Notes under the pieces: generated by a model | Told to the model about the DNA's origin: nothing | The model's input: only the letters and a program-made list of their open reading frames with translations | Database searches by the model: none | Position numbers and translations under genes: made by a program | NCBI GenBank assembly: GCA_963556145.1 | Contig: OY744466.1 | Span: 2,046,001-2,110,000, forward strand | From: Hygrocybe punicea | Lineage: Eukaryota > Basidiomycota > Agaricomycetes > Agaricales > Hygrophoraceae | Reading direction: 5' to 3' | DNA: 64,000 nt | Shown: piece after piece, positions 10,701 to 23,169 of the stretch | Numbering within the stretch: position 1 is the first letter of the stretch | Layout of the letters: each line of letters begins with the position of its first letter

Positions 10701-11640
10701 TTACTTGTATTGATCAAAAGCGGCTCAGCTAGATAATGAGAAATGATTAGATAAGATGTGAACAAGAGGATGATAAGATAATGATAAGATAGGATGCATC
10801 AGAGAGTGATTGTGATAGTCTGCTTACATAAAGACAATGGTCTATTGTTCTAAGCAGTCCTTTGTTCTAAACAGTCCAAATGGAGATAGAGCCCATTGCT
10901 CACAGCCTCTTTGATGCCATCCATTGTTCTCATGACTCAGTCCTATTGTTCTCACTTTCCCATTGTTCTCAGTCCCCCATTGTTCTCTGACAGTATAAAT
11001 AGGGCCCCAAATTCCAGTAGTCAGTAGGATTTCCCCCCTCACCACTCAGTAGTCACTCTTAGTTGGGTTCACATAGTGTGATCCCTCATTCTCTTAGTAC
11101 TAGTAGTTACTCATTGTAGTAGCTAGTGCTTACAATCCAGTCTAGTTCACTCTTATTCTATCATTCTCTGAGTTCCCCTTGTCATCAAGGAGAATTCACC
11201 CAGTTCACTCAGTTCAATCAATTCATTAGTCAGCATTAGTCAGCTAGATACACTTCTAAGGTTAAGGTTTCATCCTAAACAAAACAGAGTATTCAAAAGG
11301 TATTAAAGATATCTCTGAACTAGTAGCCAATGTGCGTTGGAAGCTTCAGATTTAAGTCAGATATTATAATACCCAGAGATACTCTTGATTGAATAGGCCC
11401 TGTAGCCAAAACCATCCATATTCAACTGGTGAATATTGTTATCAGTATTCATTAGTTCATATTTTATATTTCAGTAGTTTATATTAGTATTTTCAGTACA
11501 TCACATACCCAATTGCTATTTATACCTACTCAAAGTCTCAATTCTTAATTGAAGAGACCTCACTATTACATTCTATTGATTCATACAGTACATATACCCA
11601 CAAACCCTTTCCTGATAGGTTATTTAAATATTAGAAACCC
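10700..11640 (+). mobile_element. Possible solo LTR or LTR-like promoter region
   Basis: The region holds several direct copies of a cattgttct word (10840-10990) upstream of a TATA-like tataaataggg at 10995. A C/T-rich stretch and an AGT-rich leader without open frames follow. This layout is typical of an LTR (enhancer repeats, TATA, R/U5), but I could not define TG...CA ends or a target duplication. Confidence 0.3.
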
Positions 11641-11883
11641 ACAAACAATAAGAAGGTACCTGGACAAAGTCAACTCCAGTAATTCTTGGTGAAACAAACA
11701 TTCATATAACACCGGTTGCAACTCGGTTGCATAAGTGTGGGCCAAATTGGGCAACCGCAACCGGCAGCCTCCCACATCAGACGCAACTGCAACCAGTGGT
11801 CCGGTCTTTTTCAGTTCAGTCCGGTTGGGTCCTGGTTTTTTTTCGGTCCTATGGACTGGACCTTGAAACACTACTCGCATACA

Positions 11884-12475
11884 GGATTGGTCTAACTCCT
11901 AAACACATGGAATCCCAAATATTGCAGATGGATCTTATCTGACTCGAATCCTAACATCGGACTTGCCCAATTCACATGTACCATCTCCCTTATGGAGATA
12001 CATAAAAGTATTTGACATTTTTTCATGGCTTTTTACTTCTTCCTCTCATTTTCCTGTCATCGTTGCATTGCAACCTTCTCCTTACTCTCTTATTTCTATT
12101 CTCCTTTGTTCTCCCTCATCGGCCGAAGACTCTCATCTGAAACTAGATAGATATTTTTGTAGTATAAAATGGTGCCCAAGTGCTATGTCAAAATAAGAAA
12201 CTAGTTCCCCCGTTTGCCCTCACTCAGAATCAGTCTCTCAGTAAAATCCTTCACTCGTACAACTGGTCAGTTCTCTTGACACTCTCCCCATCATTCTACT
12301 GTCCATATTCTTATATGCCTCGTCACCCAACACCCGACCCACTGCACCCAACAATGTCGGCTTCGTTGGCTTAGACCAGTCTCAATAGATAGCAGCAGTT
12401 TTACTCGGCAACTTTTACCTCTCTGTTCCTTATCACTTTACTGAAGCTAGCTAACTATTCCACTGTCACTTCCAT
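11884..12475 (+). mobile_element. Decayed LTR-A relic
   Basis: This part is collinear with the complement of the LTR of the complete element (54037-54829). Shared blocks include GACTTGCC, CTCCCTTATGGAGATA, CATCGGCCGAAGACTC and ACTCGGCAACTTTTA. Both ends are degraded and there is no target duplication. Confidence 0.65.
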
Positions 12476-12479
12476 AGTT

Positions 12480-13266
12480 TCTTAGATTGGGCAAGTTGAT
12501 CTTTGAGATAATCTGGAAGTCCTCTATAAAAGGAGTGCCACAGGGCACCAATGTCCCAGCCAGTCTGCATAGCAAGATGATTGAAGTTAACAATACACTT
12601 TGCAATTCATTGGTTATTCTTCATTATAAGATTTTCCAACTCGTTCTTGACACTACCCTTAGGATCTAAGGGTCTGAAATTATTCTGCAGCTCCATGCAA
12701 AAATCTCCATAATTGGACATGAAGTCTGGCAGATAGGAGTCGGTGTCCAGGTCCTCCAAAAGGTAAGGCTCAAACTATGTGAGTGCAATATCTTTGAGAT
12801 AGGAACAAGCAAAGTTGACTTTGGCAGCATCTATTTGGAAAGCGGTCGGTCGATCATTGAAGTTCAGTTGGCACTAAATCGGAAAAGGATGAAGTTTTGT
12901 TAGGTTGGAGGTGTCAAACGTATTCGGTTCTCAGACTTTGGTATGTTGCTTGTCGTCTCCCTTATTTTGGAGGGTGGTGGCTAGGAGGGCGATGGCCTCA
13001 GTGAGATTGGTGTTGTCACAATTGACGTTGCCTGGTCTGAGCAGATTATTTGCTTCGAAGACAAGGCATGGAAGTGGTTTATTTCTTGAAATGTGGGTTT
13101 CTTCCAGCAAAGAAACTGGAGTCACAGTTGGGCGTTTGAGAAAACTCTCTGATTGAGTGAGACAATAATGTGTGGGGTTCTTCATTGAGAGAAACCTTGA
13201 AAAGACATGATCAAACGTAAAGAGAGTATAGCTCAAGAGTAGTTCTAAAAATACTGTTAGAGGCAT
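12480..13266 (-). pseudogene. Gag pseudogene of a second Ty3/gypsy family
   Basis: Minus-strand translation gives a degraded retroviral-type capsid region. An upstream part contains NLTEAIALLATTL, and a downstream part reads CIVNFNHLAMQTGWDIGALW followed by HSFYRGLPDYLKDQLA. That is the hallmark pattern of Retrotrans_gag domains in fungal gypsy elements (FNRLA...W....LR..FY.GLPDRLKD). At least three in-frame stops interrupt it, for instance after KNNQ. It abuts the LTR-A relic but belongs to a different gag type from the one at 60263-62518. No pol remains next to it. Confidence 0.75.
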
Positions 13267-14050
13267 GCAACTCTGAATGGAACGGAGTTGTCAGAGGACT
13301 GGAGGTGTAAACTCTCGGAGTAGTTTTGCTACTTCTTTAAGTTGTACTGAGTAAGCACAAGTAGATGAAGCGGAGTTAGTCTGGAGGTTCAGACTAAAGA
13401 TGGAGACTAATAGTGAGCTTTAAGGCAAAGCCTTGAAGACTGAAGACATTCTAAAATTAGATTAAAATATCATTATTCGATGTTGTGGTGGTGAAAGGTG
13501 GGCTTATCAGAACAATACTATATATCTTATACTATATATAATGTGCTTTATGTAATGTCATTCTTGTTTCTGAATTCAGCAAAGCACTGGAGAGGAGAAA
13601 AAAAAAACTTGTTCTTGCCATGCATAGCACTAGCCAAATCCTTATGAATTTAACATCACAACTTAATTCAACCATTAATTCATTCCAAACAAAAATTATT
13701 CCATTATAAATTAAGATCTCAAACCAACCAACCACCACTAAAAATCTTATCACCCAACCAAGCTAGCTTTCTAGTTGGCTGAACAAAACTTAACTAATGC
13801 TTACAGTTTGCACAGGTGACCAACAGTCTAACCACTTACAAGAAATAAGAAAATAACCAAGAATGAATTCGACTACAGTTAAGTCATTAGAGAGACAGTT
13901 TTTGACCCCATAGCTGGATTTATAGATAGTACCATATATATTATATGGTCTTGATTGTGTTGTCAGTGAATTATACATACATGTCATTGATGTGTCGACT
14001 AAGTGAAAATATTATGGGCAAGATATCATGCATCGCTAGATTGAATTGAA
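13267..14050. other. Degraded retroelement leader and spacer
   Basis: No gene is visible. The word gaggagaaaaaaaaaacttgt followed by tgccatgcatagcactagcc near 13590 belongs to a dispersed repeat also seen near 27810 and 30750. Confidence 0.4.
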
Positions 14051-14720
14051 AGCCTTCAACAAAGGTCTGTTACAGAGGAGGGGATTAGCACGACACAATG
14101 GAAAATATCGTACCACTTCTTGGGCCATTCCTATACTCCATTGAGTTCCCCTAGCTTGTCCCCATAGGATTTGGCTGTCTGACTTCAGCGGATAGAGATC
14201 TGAGATGTTGATCCAGGTTACATCAATGATTATCGAGCAACATGCATAGAAATGTCTCCAAGCAGTGTGAAGAGGTTGAATGAGGCATTGTGAAGAATGC
14301 TCAGATACTGCCCATGTCTACTAGCAATGAGAAGAATGTCTGGACCATTGGCAAACTACTTATCATGCACATGTTGGCAAACTCTATGTACCACAGGCTC
14401 AGAAGCATTAATACTCGGTCAAGCATGAGAAGGAGAAGGATCAGTATGACTCAATGAGAAACATTATACCTCTGTTAGGATAATCCCTACACTCCATTAG
14501 ATTCCCCTAACTGCTTCTCTAACTGTTTGGCCATCTGTTATCTGGGGATAGAGATCTGGATATGAAGAGATATGAGAAGGAGGAGGTCAGTATGGCATAA
14601 GAGAAAACATTGTACTATTTTTGAATAATACTCATATTCCATTAGGGCTCTCTTACTCACTTTTCCAGTGATTTGGCTATCAGACTTGAGAGGATAGAGA
14701 TCTTATGTGTTATGTATGAA
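14050..14720 (+). repeat. Tandem repeat bordering the AT-rich block (left)
   Basis: Three diverged units of about 110-190 bp (starting near 14098, 14460 and 14590) share catt(g/a)(g/a)(g/a)ttcccctaactg-like and ggatagagatct words. An inverted unit lies at 21650-21960, the other side of the AT-rich block. Confidence 0.6.
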
Positions 14721-15604
14721 TATATGACTGATTATGACAATTTCTTTTGGATCAAATATTGCGTTATACAATTTTTTTTCTACTTATTCGAAGCAGTTTT
14801 TGATTTTTTACAATCTCATGATAAATTCTATATTCATGAAAATATTTGAGAATAAAATTTCAAAAATATAGTTTATTTTTGAATTTTCTCAACAAAAAAT
14901 AGTTAAAAATGCAGAATTTAGCTTTATAGTTGATTTAAATATTAATTTATTAATGACTAATGAATTGCCATATATTCTAGACTCATAAAAACAAGTCTTT
15001 CACAAATGAAAGAACTTATAACTAAAGTGTAAGATACTTATTTATAAAATCATCTTTTTGTACTATCATAGTAAAATCAGGACGAGGAGGTAATCTTATG
15101 AATCATCCAAGATATTATTAACTAGTAAGCTGAAGAATAGCTTTGTTTTCAGACAATTCATTTTTCTTATCGGGGCTATACTTACAGTACTCGTAAAATA
15201 TACTTGAAAGATAAACACTTTGTCACTATATATGACTATTACTATATATGTACCATATAACGATGATATTAGTTTTTCTACTGATAGTCCGAATAAATTA
15301 TATATTTTAGACCAAGAGAGTTAGTATTAAAATTAAAAAGTCTGAAGATCTTAATTTTTTAAATAAGAATTTAACTATTGAAATTCTATTAATTAATAAT
15401 TTATTTAGTAGGTTATATTATTTTTAGATTAAAATTGAAGGTTACTATATCTTATACTAATATAGATTTATAGATAAAATATTATACTAAGGTATAGAAC
15501 TAAAAGTTGTAAAGGATCTTAGTAAGTTTTTCTTTTAACAAGAAAAAGTCATATAGATAATTTAAATTAATTATTAAATAATTTTTTGTTTTAGTTATAA
15601 TTAA

Positions 15605-16605
15605 TGAAAAGTGTCTATTTGGCTTCTTAAAGAGTTGCTGAGTCACATGACACCTCTTTCCTTATATAGTTATAGTTAACTAGTCTAATTAAGATAAATG
15701 AATTCTTACTTGTGTATTACTTAAGAACAAATTGAAAAGCATTATGCAATAAAATATACCATAATATTAAACTTTCAGAATAAACAATTGTAAGGTTTGA
15801 TAAAGTAATTGATAAAAAATAAATCAAACTCTTATCTATACTCACAGCTGATTTGGAAATAGATAACCAAATCAACCTTTTTTTTTTAGACCGAGTTAGC
15901 TCTATTATTGTAATCGTCTCTGTCATATGACATCAAGAGAATTGCTGAAATCACATAGAAATTCCAGTTATTAATTCATTGAGAGACATATGAAAGATGT
16001 GAAGCCTATGAATATTGAAATGTGATTAGATAAAGGGCTAAATAAGTTTAAATTATTTTTTAGTGGTGTAACAAATATTTTTAGTGCTAATTTCAGATCA
16101 TAAGTCATGTTTTGAACACCAACAATCCATGTCATCCTTGAATACAACACTAAAAAATAATTTAAACTTATTTAGCTCTTCACCTAGCCACATTCTAATT
16201 TTTATAGGCTTTACATTTCTCATATGTCTCTTAATCAATTTATAACTTGAATTTATATGTGATTTCAGCAATTCTCTTGGTATCACATGACATAAACAAT
16301 TATAGTAATATAGCTAGTTTAGTGGTTTCTAGTCTCAAAAAAAAACGTTACAAAAAAAAAGATGATTTAGTTATATATTTTTGAATCGGCTGTAAGATTT
16401 TACTATAAAAAGATGATAATTATTTTTTCTCAGTAATATACATTTATAAATTACTCAAATCTAATTTTACTATATTTTTGCCAATAGTATTTCAAAAGTA
16501 ATAATTCATTTATTTTGATCAGGCTACTTAGCTATAACTTTATAAGAAATGGGATATTAGATGACCAAGTGGCTCTTAGAGAGCCAAATAGATACTTTCA
16601 TATAT
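15605..16605. mobile_element. 1.0 kb palindromic MITE-like element
   Basis: The left half (from gtctatttggcttct at 15611) is the inverted complement of the right half (ending gagagccaaatagatac at 16594). The centre is near 16105. Strong pairing segments include gagaattgctgaaatcacat at 15938 with its partner near 16260, and ctaaataagtttaaattatttt near 16040 with its partner near 16150. It has no coding capacity. Confidence 0.75.
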
Positions 16606-17333
16606 TTAAAGTTTTTTTTTAATTTATCAAATTCTTTTGTGAAAGTTCACTTACAATGGCTCCTTTGAATACTATTAGTTCTATAAATACCCTAGTATAA
16701 TTGATTCTGTACTGATTTTTACTAAAAGGTGTTTTAATTTTTTCTGTATATTATTTAAACTTATTCAGATATTGATATTTATTCAGAACTATCAATAAAA
16801 TTAAAAATTGAATGTTCACCAGGAAGAAAGAGATCTGATCACTTCTTTGAACACTAATATTTTAATCATCAAACATGCAAATATTCACTGATTTCTTTCA
16901 ATGCTATGGGTGATATAATTACTCTCTATCTCTACTAATTCTTCACCGATTCCTATGATGTAAGTAGTCGACTTTACACTACGATGCAGGGCTATACACA
17001 GAAATATTTGAGACAATTTACTTATTTTATTTTATTTGTTAATAAGCCCACAAACTGAACTGAACAAACATTGAAACAGTTTGTTAGCCTACTGTATATA
17101 TTCGCTGATTAAAAAGTTACTTGAATTGGGTTTAATACAATGTGAGTTAGTTTAGCCTCTATCTTTTGGAAAGATAAAGAATAAAAAGAGATACATCTTT
17201 AAGTACGAAAGCATCAATAGCTGTATTTCTCTGGTTCACGAATTATCAAAATATAGTCAAGAAATATTTGAATTACAAATGTAAAATTATTTTAGACTAT
17301 TTGGCATCCCAAGATGCACCTAACTTCTTACGT

Positions 17334-18776
17334 TGTAGAGGGTTGACGTCCCTCTGAGTCCGTATCCTCGATATATCACGAATCTGGACGAACCCACGCC
17401 CTCCATTTAACTCGCATTCGAACCCGACGTAACCCGACGTGACGTGACCCAATGTGACCGATGTGACCCAATGTATGCCGCTTCATCACAGCTGCTCTTG
17501 GACCAAATTCGGCAGCCTCAAACGCCTCGTAGTTCCAATTCTAGAAGATGGATCTCATCGGACTCAATCCCCAACTTCAGATTTACCTTATTTATGCATC
17601 TCCTCGTCCTTTCGGAGATATGTAGGACATTTCACATATTTTTCATGGATATTCGTTTTCCCCTCCATGTTCCTGTCTACGTTGCTTTGCAACCCCCCTT
17701 TTCCACATCCCTTTTCCATCTTTTCTTTGTAGTTTCTATCAGCCGAAGTGTTACCTTTCACCCCGATTTAACCCCCGCTTCCGACCACGTCTCCGATTCA
17801 GCGTCCCAAGACAATGTCATAACCTGGGTCCAGAACATCATCGAAGACAATCAACGACGGTATCCTAATCCCCATGATTACCCCCATCATCCGATCACCG
17901 CCGATACATCATACACGCTTGTACAAGCACTCAACAATACCGCACAGCACAATCACTGGATCAGCTGTTTATTGACACCAGACCCACAATACAGCCATTG
18001 GCCACCTCGTTGGCACCCCAAAATGCGTAGACCACGAAGCCAAGCAAGACGCCATTCATCTCGGAGCTTGTCCTCCACGCAACCACACATGATGAAGAAG
18101 CCGGCCCTGAAGTCGTTCACTAATATATAATCAAGGACATTCGTAGTCAGTACCCTTAAGTTTAGTCTAGCTACTCTTCCCCCGACCACTATCAGACACC
18201 CAGAACTTTCTTCCCCTTTCCTTCTTACCATTGTTTGTACTCGCTTCCTATTTTATACCATCCTCATTTGGTTTGTTGTTGCCGGAGCCCGCTAAGAACA
18301 GCGATCCGTAACACGAAGTAGACATGTCCGAAAGTAGCTACACACACACATGTACTATAAAAATAGTCCCCGACAACCATATAAAAAAAAAAAAAGATAC
18401 CCTTAGTCTCCGTTTCCCTATAGTCAGAATCATTTTAATCTCTTCAAATGCTTGTCCACGTAGAACATTAGCATTTTATAGTCCACTTCATTGTCTTTAT
18501 CATTGTTCTCGTTATTTATTCATCATTTTCGACCCGACCCGCCGTACCCGACATCATCAGGTTCTTCATTATTTGTCCGTTTTTACTTCGTTCATCGCCG
18601 GATTCATCATTATTAGTCCAGTTTTACGCGGCGGCTTTACTTTTACTAACATTCCCTTTCTTTTACTACTATTCCCGACACTAACTTATCCAGTCACTTC
18701 TACGCTGACACCCACAGGTTAGGATCTTTATTTTATCTTTATATAGTTCCGAAGCCACCAAGAACCCGCATCTATA
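17334..18776 (+). mobile_element. Solo LTR of family B with ACGT target duplication
   Basis: It starts TGTAGAGGG and ends CCCGCATCTATA, where the LTR-B end CTACA has changed to CTATA. The flanks are ACGT at 17330-17333 and ACGT at 18777-18780. It is interrupted by LTR-C (17749-18313); without that insertion it is about 873 bp. No internal retrotransposon sequence lies next to it, so it is a solo LTR. It is in the opposite orientation to the LTR-B at the left of the window. Confidence 0.85.
17749..18313 (+). mobile_element. Solo LTR of family C nested in LTR-B
   Basis: The ends are TGTTAC and GTAACA, with the 5-bp duplication CGAAG on both sides (17744-17748 and 18314-18318). Removing 565 bp plus one CGAAG restores LTR-B exactly as in the other copy. 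The 3' part ends GTTGTTGCCGGAGCCCGCT then AAGAACAGCGATCCGTAACA, nearly the same as the end of the longer LTR-C in the Harbinger gene. Confidence 0.9.
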
Positions 18777-19144
18777 ACGTATTCTTACCTTGTATAAAGA
18801 TAGTTAAGTAAAATATATCTAATAATTCAGTTTTAATTAAATTCTTATTAATAATAATATCATAGAAAATCATAAATGAGTAAGCTTATATTTTTAGGTG
18901 TTTATAAAAAAATAATGTTTTGCTTTGATTAAATAGTTACTTAGAAATAAAGAACTTATTTGGAATTGATGCCCATATCTAACTACTAACTAAATAAAAT
19001 TTGACAAGAATTAGTTTTTACATGTCTGAGTCTTTACACTATATAGAAATAATTTTTTAGTTATTTTATCACCAGTAAAACTTGAGTTAACATTAATTAG
19101 TCAAAATTATCTTACATAGCTAGCACTTTATAAGGCAAAGGGTA

Positions 19145-20680
19145 GTGAGAAGTTGAGTATACCCTAAGGAGCTAAATAGAATAATCCTTATTAAAAAATC
19201 CTTTTTAAACTCTTTTAATCTTAAATTAGAAAAAACAATTCAAATAATACATAGTTGAGTAGCTATAAACATAATAGATAAATGATAAATGTATATCAAA
19301 CAAGAATCTAACCTCCAAATATTATTATTGAATATTATATATAGTAATTTTATGTAATTAAGAAATAGAATGTTTGTAGATAAGATACAAATAGAAATTA
19401 TGTTAAAGTAGTTAGTTAAGTATTACTAATTTATTAAAGACATAATATAAAAGATTATACATTAAAAGTTAAAAATACGGGTAAAAATTTAAATATTAAA
19501 GTTCAAATTGAGAAAAAACTTGACATTTAATTATGATTAATAAATTAAAGTTTTTGTGTTTTATTTAAGTTATTACACTTTTTAAAATTAATGACATTTT
19601 TAAAAAAAAATTTGTTAAGATTCGGGATTTAAGTAAATATTATAACTCATGAAATACTGCACAAATTTACATGATTGTAGGATGACGTTTTATTCAAATT
19701 TCAAGGACTAGCCACTCCTGTATTTAAATTTAGGAAATATTCAGATTATTGATAGTTACAGGTGTATTTCTGCATTTCAGTGACTAAAACTTGTACAATG
19801 AATAACTTTACAAAGAATGCTCAGATTTACCAGATTGTAGGGAGAAAACCATTTCTTTTTAGCCCAAAAGTATACAAAATCCCAATATATGAGCTTCTAG
19901 CTCTTCAAAAATGAAATAGTTTTCTCTTTATAATCTTGTAAATCTGAGCATTCCTTATAAAGTTATTTATTGTATAAGTTTTAGTCACTGAAATGTAAAA
20001 ATACACCTGTAACTATCAATAATCTGAATATTTCCTAAATTTAAATACAGGAGTGGCTAGCCCTTGAAATTTGAATAAAACTTCATCCTACAATTATGTA
20101 AATCTGTGCAGTATTTCATAAGTGATAATATTTGCTTAGATATCTAAACTTAACAAATTTGTTTTTTAAAATGTGATTAGTTTTAAAAAGTGCAATAATT
20201 TAATTTTAAAAAATTATTTATATTAATTTAACAAGTAATTATAGTTAATTAGTAAATTTTTTGATTTTAAAGCTTAAAATTTAATGATAGAAGTATATTT
20301 CAATGAAATATATATAAAAGTTCACACATTATAGTTTAACATTTCTTTTATATTCAACAAAAAGTCTTATTAACTTTTGTTTATATTATTCCTATAAGTA
20401 TCTTCTCTTTAATTTCTTCAAAAGTATAAAATACTATTTTATAAATTGTTGAGTAAAAGTGATGAATGCAAGTACAACGCAAGAACTGTTTGAAGATACT
20501 GGTTGATTAATAAAAATATCATAAATAATATCACTAAATAAAATAATTCTTATTATAAAAATTACAGAACTAAAACTTCCAACAACTTTTAGATTTTATA
20601 CTACTATCTCCAATAAAGATTAATTAGGATTTATCTATTTAGCTTCTTTCAATAGTAGATAACTTCTAGTTGAATAAGTT
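19145..20680. mobile_element. 1.5 kb palindromic AT-rich element
   Basis: The ends carry ggagctaaatagaataatcc (19164) and an inverted partner near 20630. The inner arms are strongly paired: ggactagccactcctgtatt at 19706 with its complement near 20060, and aatgctcagatttac at 19817 with its partner near 19935. The loop is about 40 bp near 19890. Confidence 0.7.
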
Positions 20681-20780
20681 CTACTACAATATAACTTATA
20701 AAATTTAAAAGTTTCAACTGGTATAAGTAAACTTTTATATAAAGAATTTAATAAATTAAAATAAAAAATAAAAAGTAAAA

Positions 20781-21215
20781 TGAGAGTATCTATTTGACTC
20801 CCAAAAAAACCGCTTAGTAGTCTAACATCTCTATTCTTATGAAGTTATAGTTAAGTAGCCTGATCAAGATAAATAAATTATTGCCTTTAAAATACTATTA
20901 ACAAAAATATAGTAAAATTAGATTTGAGTAATTTATGAATGTATATTACTGAGAAAAAATAATTGTCATTTTTTATATAGTAGAACTTTAAGTATAGATA
21001 AGAAATTGATTTATTTTTTATCAATTACTTTATTAAACTTTATAATTGTTTTTTCTGAAGATCTAACATTATTGTATATTTCATTATATAATTCTTTTGA
21101 ATTTGTTCTTAAGTAACAAACAAGTAAAAATTATTTTAATCAGGCTAGTTAGCTATAACTATATAAGAAAAAGATTTTAGATGATTAAGTAGCTTCCTGT
21201 AAGTCAAATACATAA
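20781..21215. mobile_element. Short internally deleted copy of the 15.6-16.6 kb MITE
   Basis: The ends tatctatttgactcc and gtaagtcaaatac are inverted. The subterminal parts match both arms of the 15605-16605 element (for example tagttaagtagcctgatcaa and aagaacaaattcaaaagaat on the minus strand). The central portion is missing. Confidence 0.7.
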
Positions 21216-21649
21216 ATCTAATATATATATATATTTGATATTTGAGCTAAAAATATAATAAATAATTTTATTAAAGAATAGTCTTAAATTATATTTTTCC
21301 ATTTTAATATAATTTATCTTCAAATTATAACTAATTTTAGCTCTTTTAAGAAGTTAAAGATTTTAAGTTATGAAAAAAACATATCTACATTTTTATATCA
21401 AATATTTCATGAAAATATAATTATAGTAATATTAATACTTATTCTATTTTTTATATTTGAATTGGATTAGAATTAGCTGTTTTATTTATTCAAACATATA
21501 TTTTTAGTATTATAATTTATTCATGTTATTGTCTTATTAGCATATTATTCTATATTCTTATATAATCACAAATTGTTTTAATAGATGAGAATATATATAT
21601 ATGATTTAAAGAAACAATTGTTACAGTCAGTTACATATTTCTTATCATT

Positions 21650-21960
21650 CTCAAGACATTAGACCTCTACACCTCAAAGATGAATAGTTAAAATTCTAGA
21701 GAAACAGTTAAGGAAGATCCAATATACTACTGTAGACATGGTTCTAGAATTTTTATAATGTTTTCTATTAAGTTACAGTAAAATCTGTTGTCCTCATCCC
21801 CTTTACATTTCAGATCTTTACCCTCTGAAGACAGATAGCCAAACCATGGGAGGAACAAGTAAAGGAGACCCAATAAAGTGTAATAATTCACCTAGAAGTA
21901 GTATAACAAATCTCATCTAGTCATATCTACTTATCACTTGAACTCATAACAAATTACAAA
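21650..21960 (-). repeat. Inverted border repeat (right) of AT-rich block
   Basis: Its complement reads ...agagatctgaaatg... and matches the 14050-14720 units. Together they flank the AT-rich block in inverted orientation. Confidence 0.5.
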
Positions 21961-22339
21961 CTCCTCAATAAGTATTTGATGATGTTGAACACTCAGCAAG
22001 TATCAGATTTTGTAAAGCATATCCTCAACTATTTCAATAGATATAGATGAATAAGAAAAAAAAAAATTGTATAAACCTTAGGTGGAACAAAAGACATGTC
22101 TTATTAATAAGGCATTACATAAGTATACTGTGGGTTGGAATTCTCCATACTGCATCCATACCTACTTCGATAACAAGTGTATACTATACCCATTATCTGC
22201 TGATACCTACTGTGTTCCATTATAATAATCTTGTGAACAATAGAAGCATATCAATTGATATGTTTTCACAAGAATGTGTCACAACTAGCGGCCATGTAAT
22301 AGATCTGTGGGTCAAATAGTTGCATGATGTCGGCGGTAG

Positions 22340-22895
22340 CAAGGGTTTACATTCAAGGGTCTTTTTACGAGAGTAATTGTATGTTTTGTGGAGGTAGGGT
22401 CTTAGGTTCAAGCGGTATAGAGGTTTGTGAAGTTTGTTACGTCTAGTACAACTGCTAGGAGAAATACAAGAGGTCAAAGTTAAGGTAGGCTACGTGTAAC
22501 ACAATGTCTTTTATATCGTTACCCCCCTCCGCAGTATCAGTGACGCGTCATAAGAGCGACTCGCTCCATTGTATTGGTGAGTCTACATCTCCCCTGGCAT
22601 CGAAGTGATTTGTGATCATACTAGGCTGGCACACGGATTCGTCACTAGATTCATAAGCATCTGGATACGCGTCATCATGACTGTCTGGTTCTTCATGAGG
22701 GTATTCACTGCCGTATAATGTGTCGTTACTGTAGATCGTAGGGGGCCAGAACGTCTCGAACGTTGATAGGGGGATCTCGGAATCAATAATAATAAAAATT
22801 CATTATACTCCTCGGCATATCATTACGAGGATATATGCATACACGACGATGACGGCAATGATAGTAGCGATAACTGACTGAGTCATAATTGGAGG
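22340..22895 (-). CDS. Unrecognised coding-like region with a small membrane segment
   Basis: GC content rises sharply here relative to the AT-rich block. From 22895 leftward a 27-aa frame begins MTQSVIATIIAVIVVYAYIL, a single hydrophobic helix, and stops near 22815. In another frame an open acidic stretch follows (IDSEIPLSTFETFWPPTIY, then EYPHEEPDSHDDAYPD-type sequence) to a stop near 22552. The same order, hydrophobic helix then a short polar tail with ..PF..IWFPYS.., is found inside LTR-C at 51265-51725, so this may be a relative of that LTR. A frameshift or intron would be needed to join the pieces. Function is unknown. Confidence 0.3.
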
Positions 22896-22928
22896 GAGTT
22901 TGAGCATGGATAGTGAAAGTGGGGTGTC

Positions 22929-23138
22929 TTATTGTTCTGATGTGAATGATGGGAGTGGTCTGTGGTGTCCTGTGGGAGTCGGAGGTTTTAACCTCCGGTC
23001 ACGTGTCGCTTTCACGGGTTCATTGATGAAGTGATAGAAGTTCCTTCCTGATTGGGAGTGGGTTTCTATCCGATATAAAGTGTGGTTGGATCCTTCGTCC
23101 CATCTCTCATCAATGAGATGTTTCCCTACTCGTGGCAT
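22929..23138 (-). CDS. Short open frame, possible upstream exon
   Basis: This 69-codon frame has balanced composition and GC-rich codons, ending ...PPTPTGHHRPLPSFTSEQ just before the hydrophobic frame at 22895. It may be an exon of the same minus-strand unit or an overlap artefact of the plus-strand gene at 23170-23740. There is no known domain. Confidence 0.2.
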   Translation of the reverse strand: MPRVGKHLIDERWDEGSNHTLYRIETHSQSGRNFYHFINEPVKATRDRRLKPPTPTGHHRPLPSFTSEQ

Positions 23139-23169
23139 CGTCTCGTATTATTCAAACATTCTGTCCTCT

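Larger units (their letters stand above)
14720..21640. other. Very AT-rich block of nested palindromic elements
   Basis: Apart from the inserted LTRs (17334-18776) this 7 kb block is extremely A+T-rich, nearly free of CpG, and has no open frame above about 70 codons. It is built of related inverted repeats (separate entries). The outer borders are inverted relative to each other: tatgactgattatgacaat near 14717 matches the complement near 21625. This suggests one large decayed palindrome. I see no gene in 16606-17329 or 18781-19144. Confidence 0.65.

Noticed and set aside
14720..21640. Mitochondrial DNA insertion as source of the AT-rich block
   Set aside because: No mitochondrial gene, tRNA or intron signature is visible, and the block is explained by nested palindromes.
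14720..21640. Classical RIP as cause of the AT-richness
   Set aside because: Agaricomycetes are not known for Neurospora-type RIP, the block is not a mutated copy of a visible GC-richer element, and younger elements show CpG-specific rather than CpA-specific changes.
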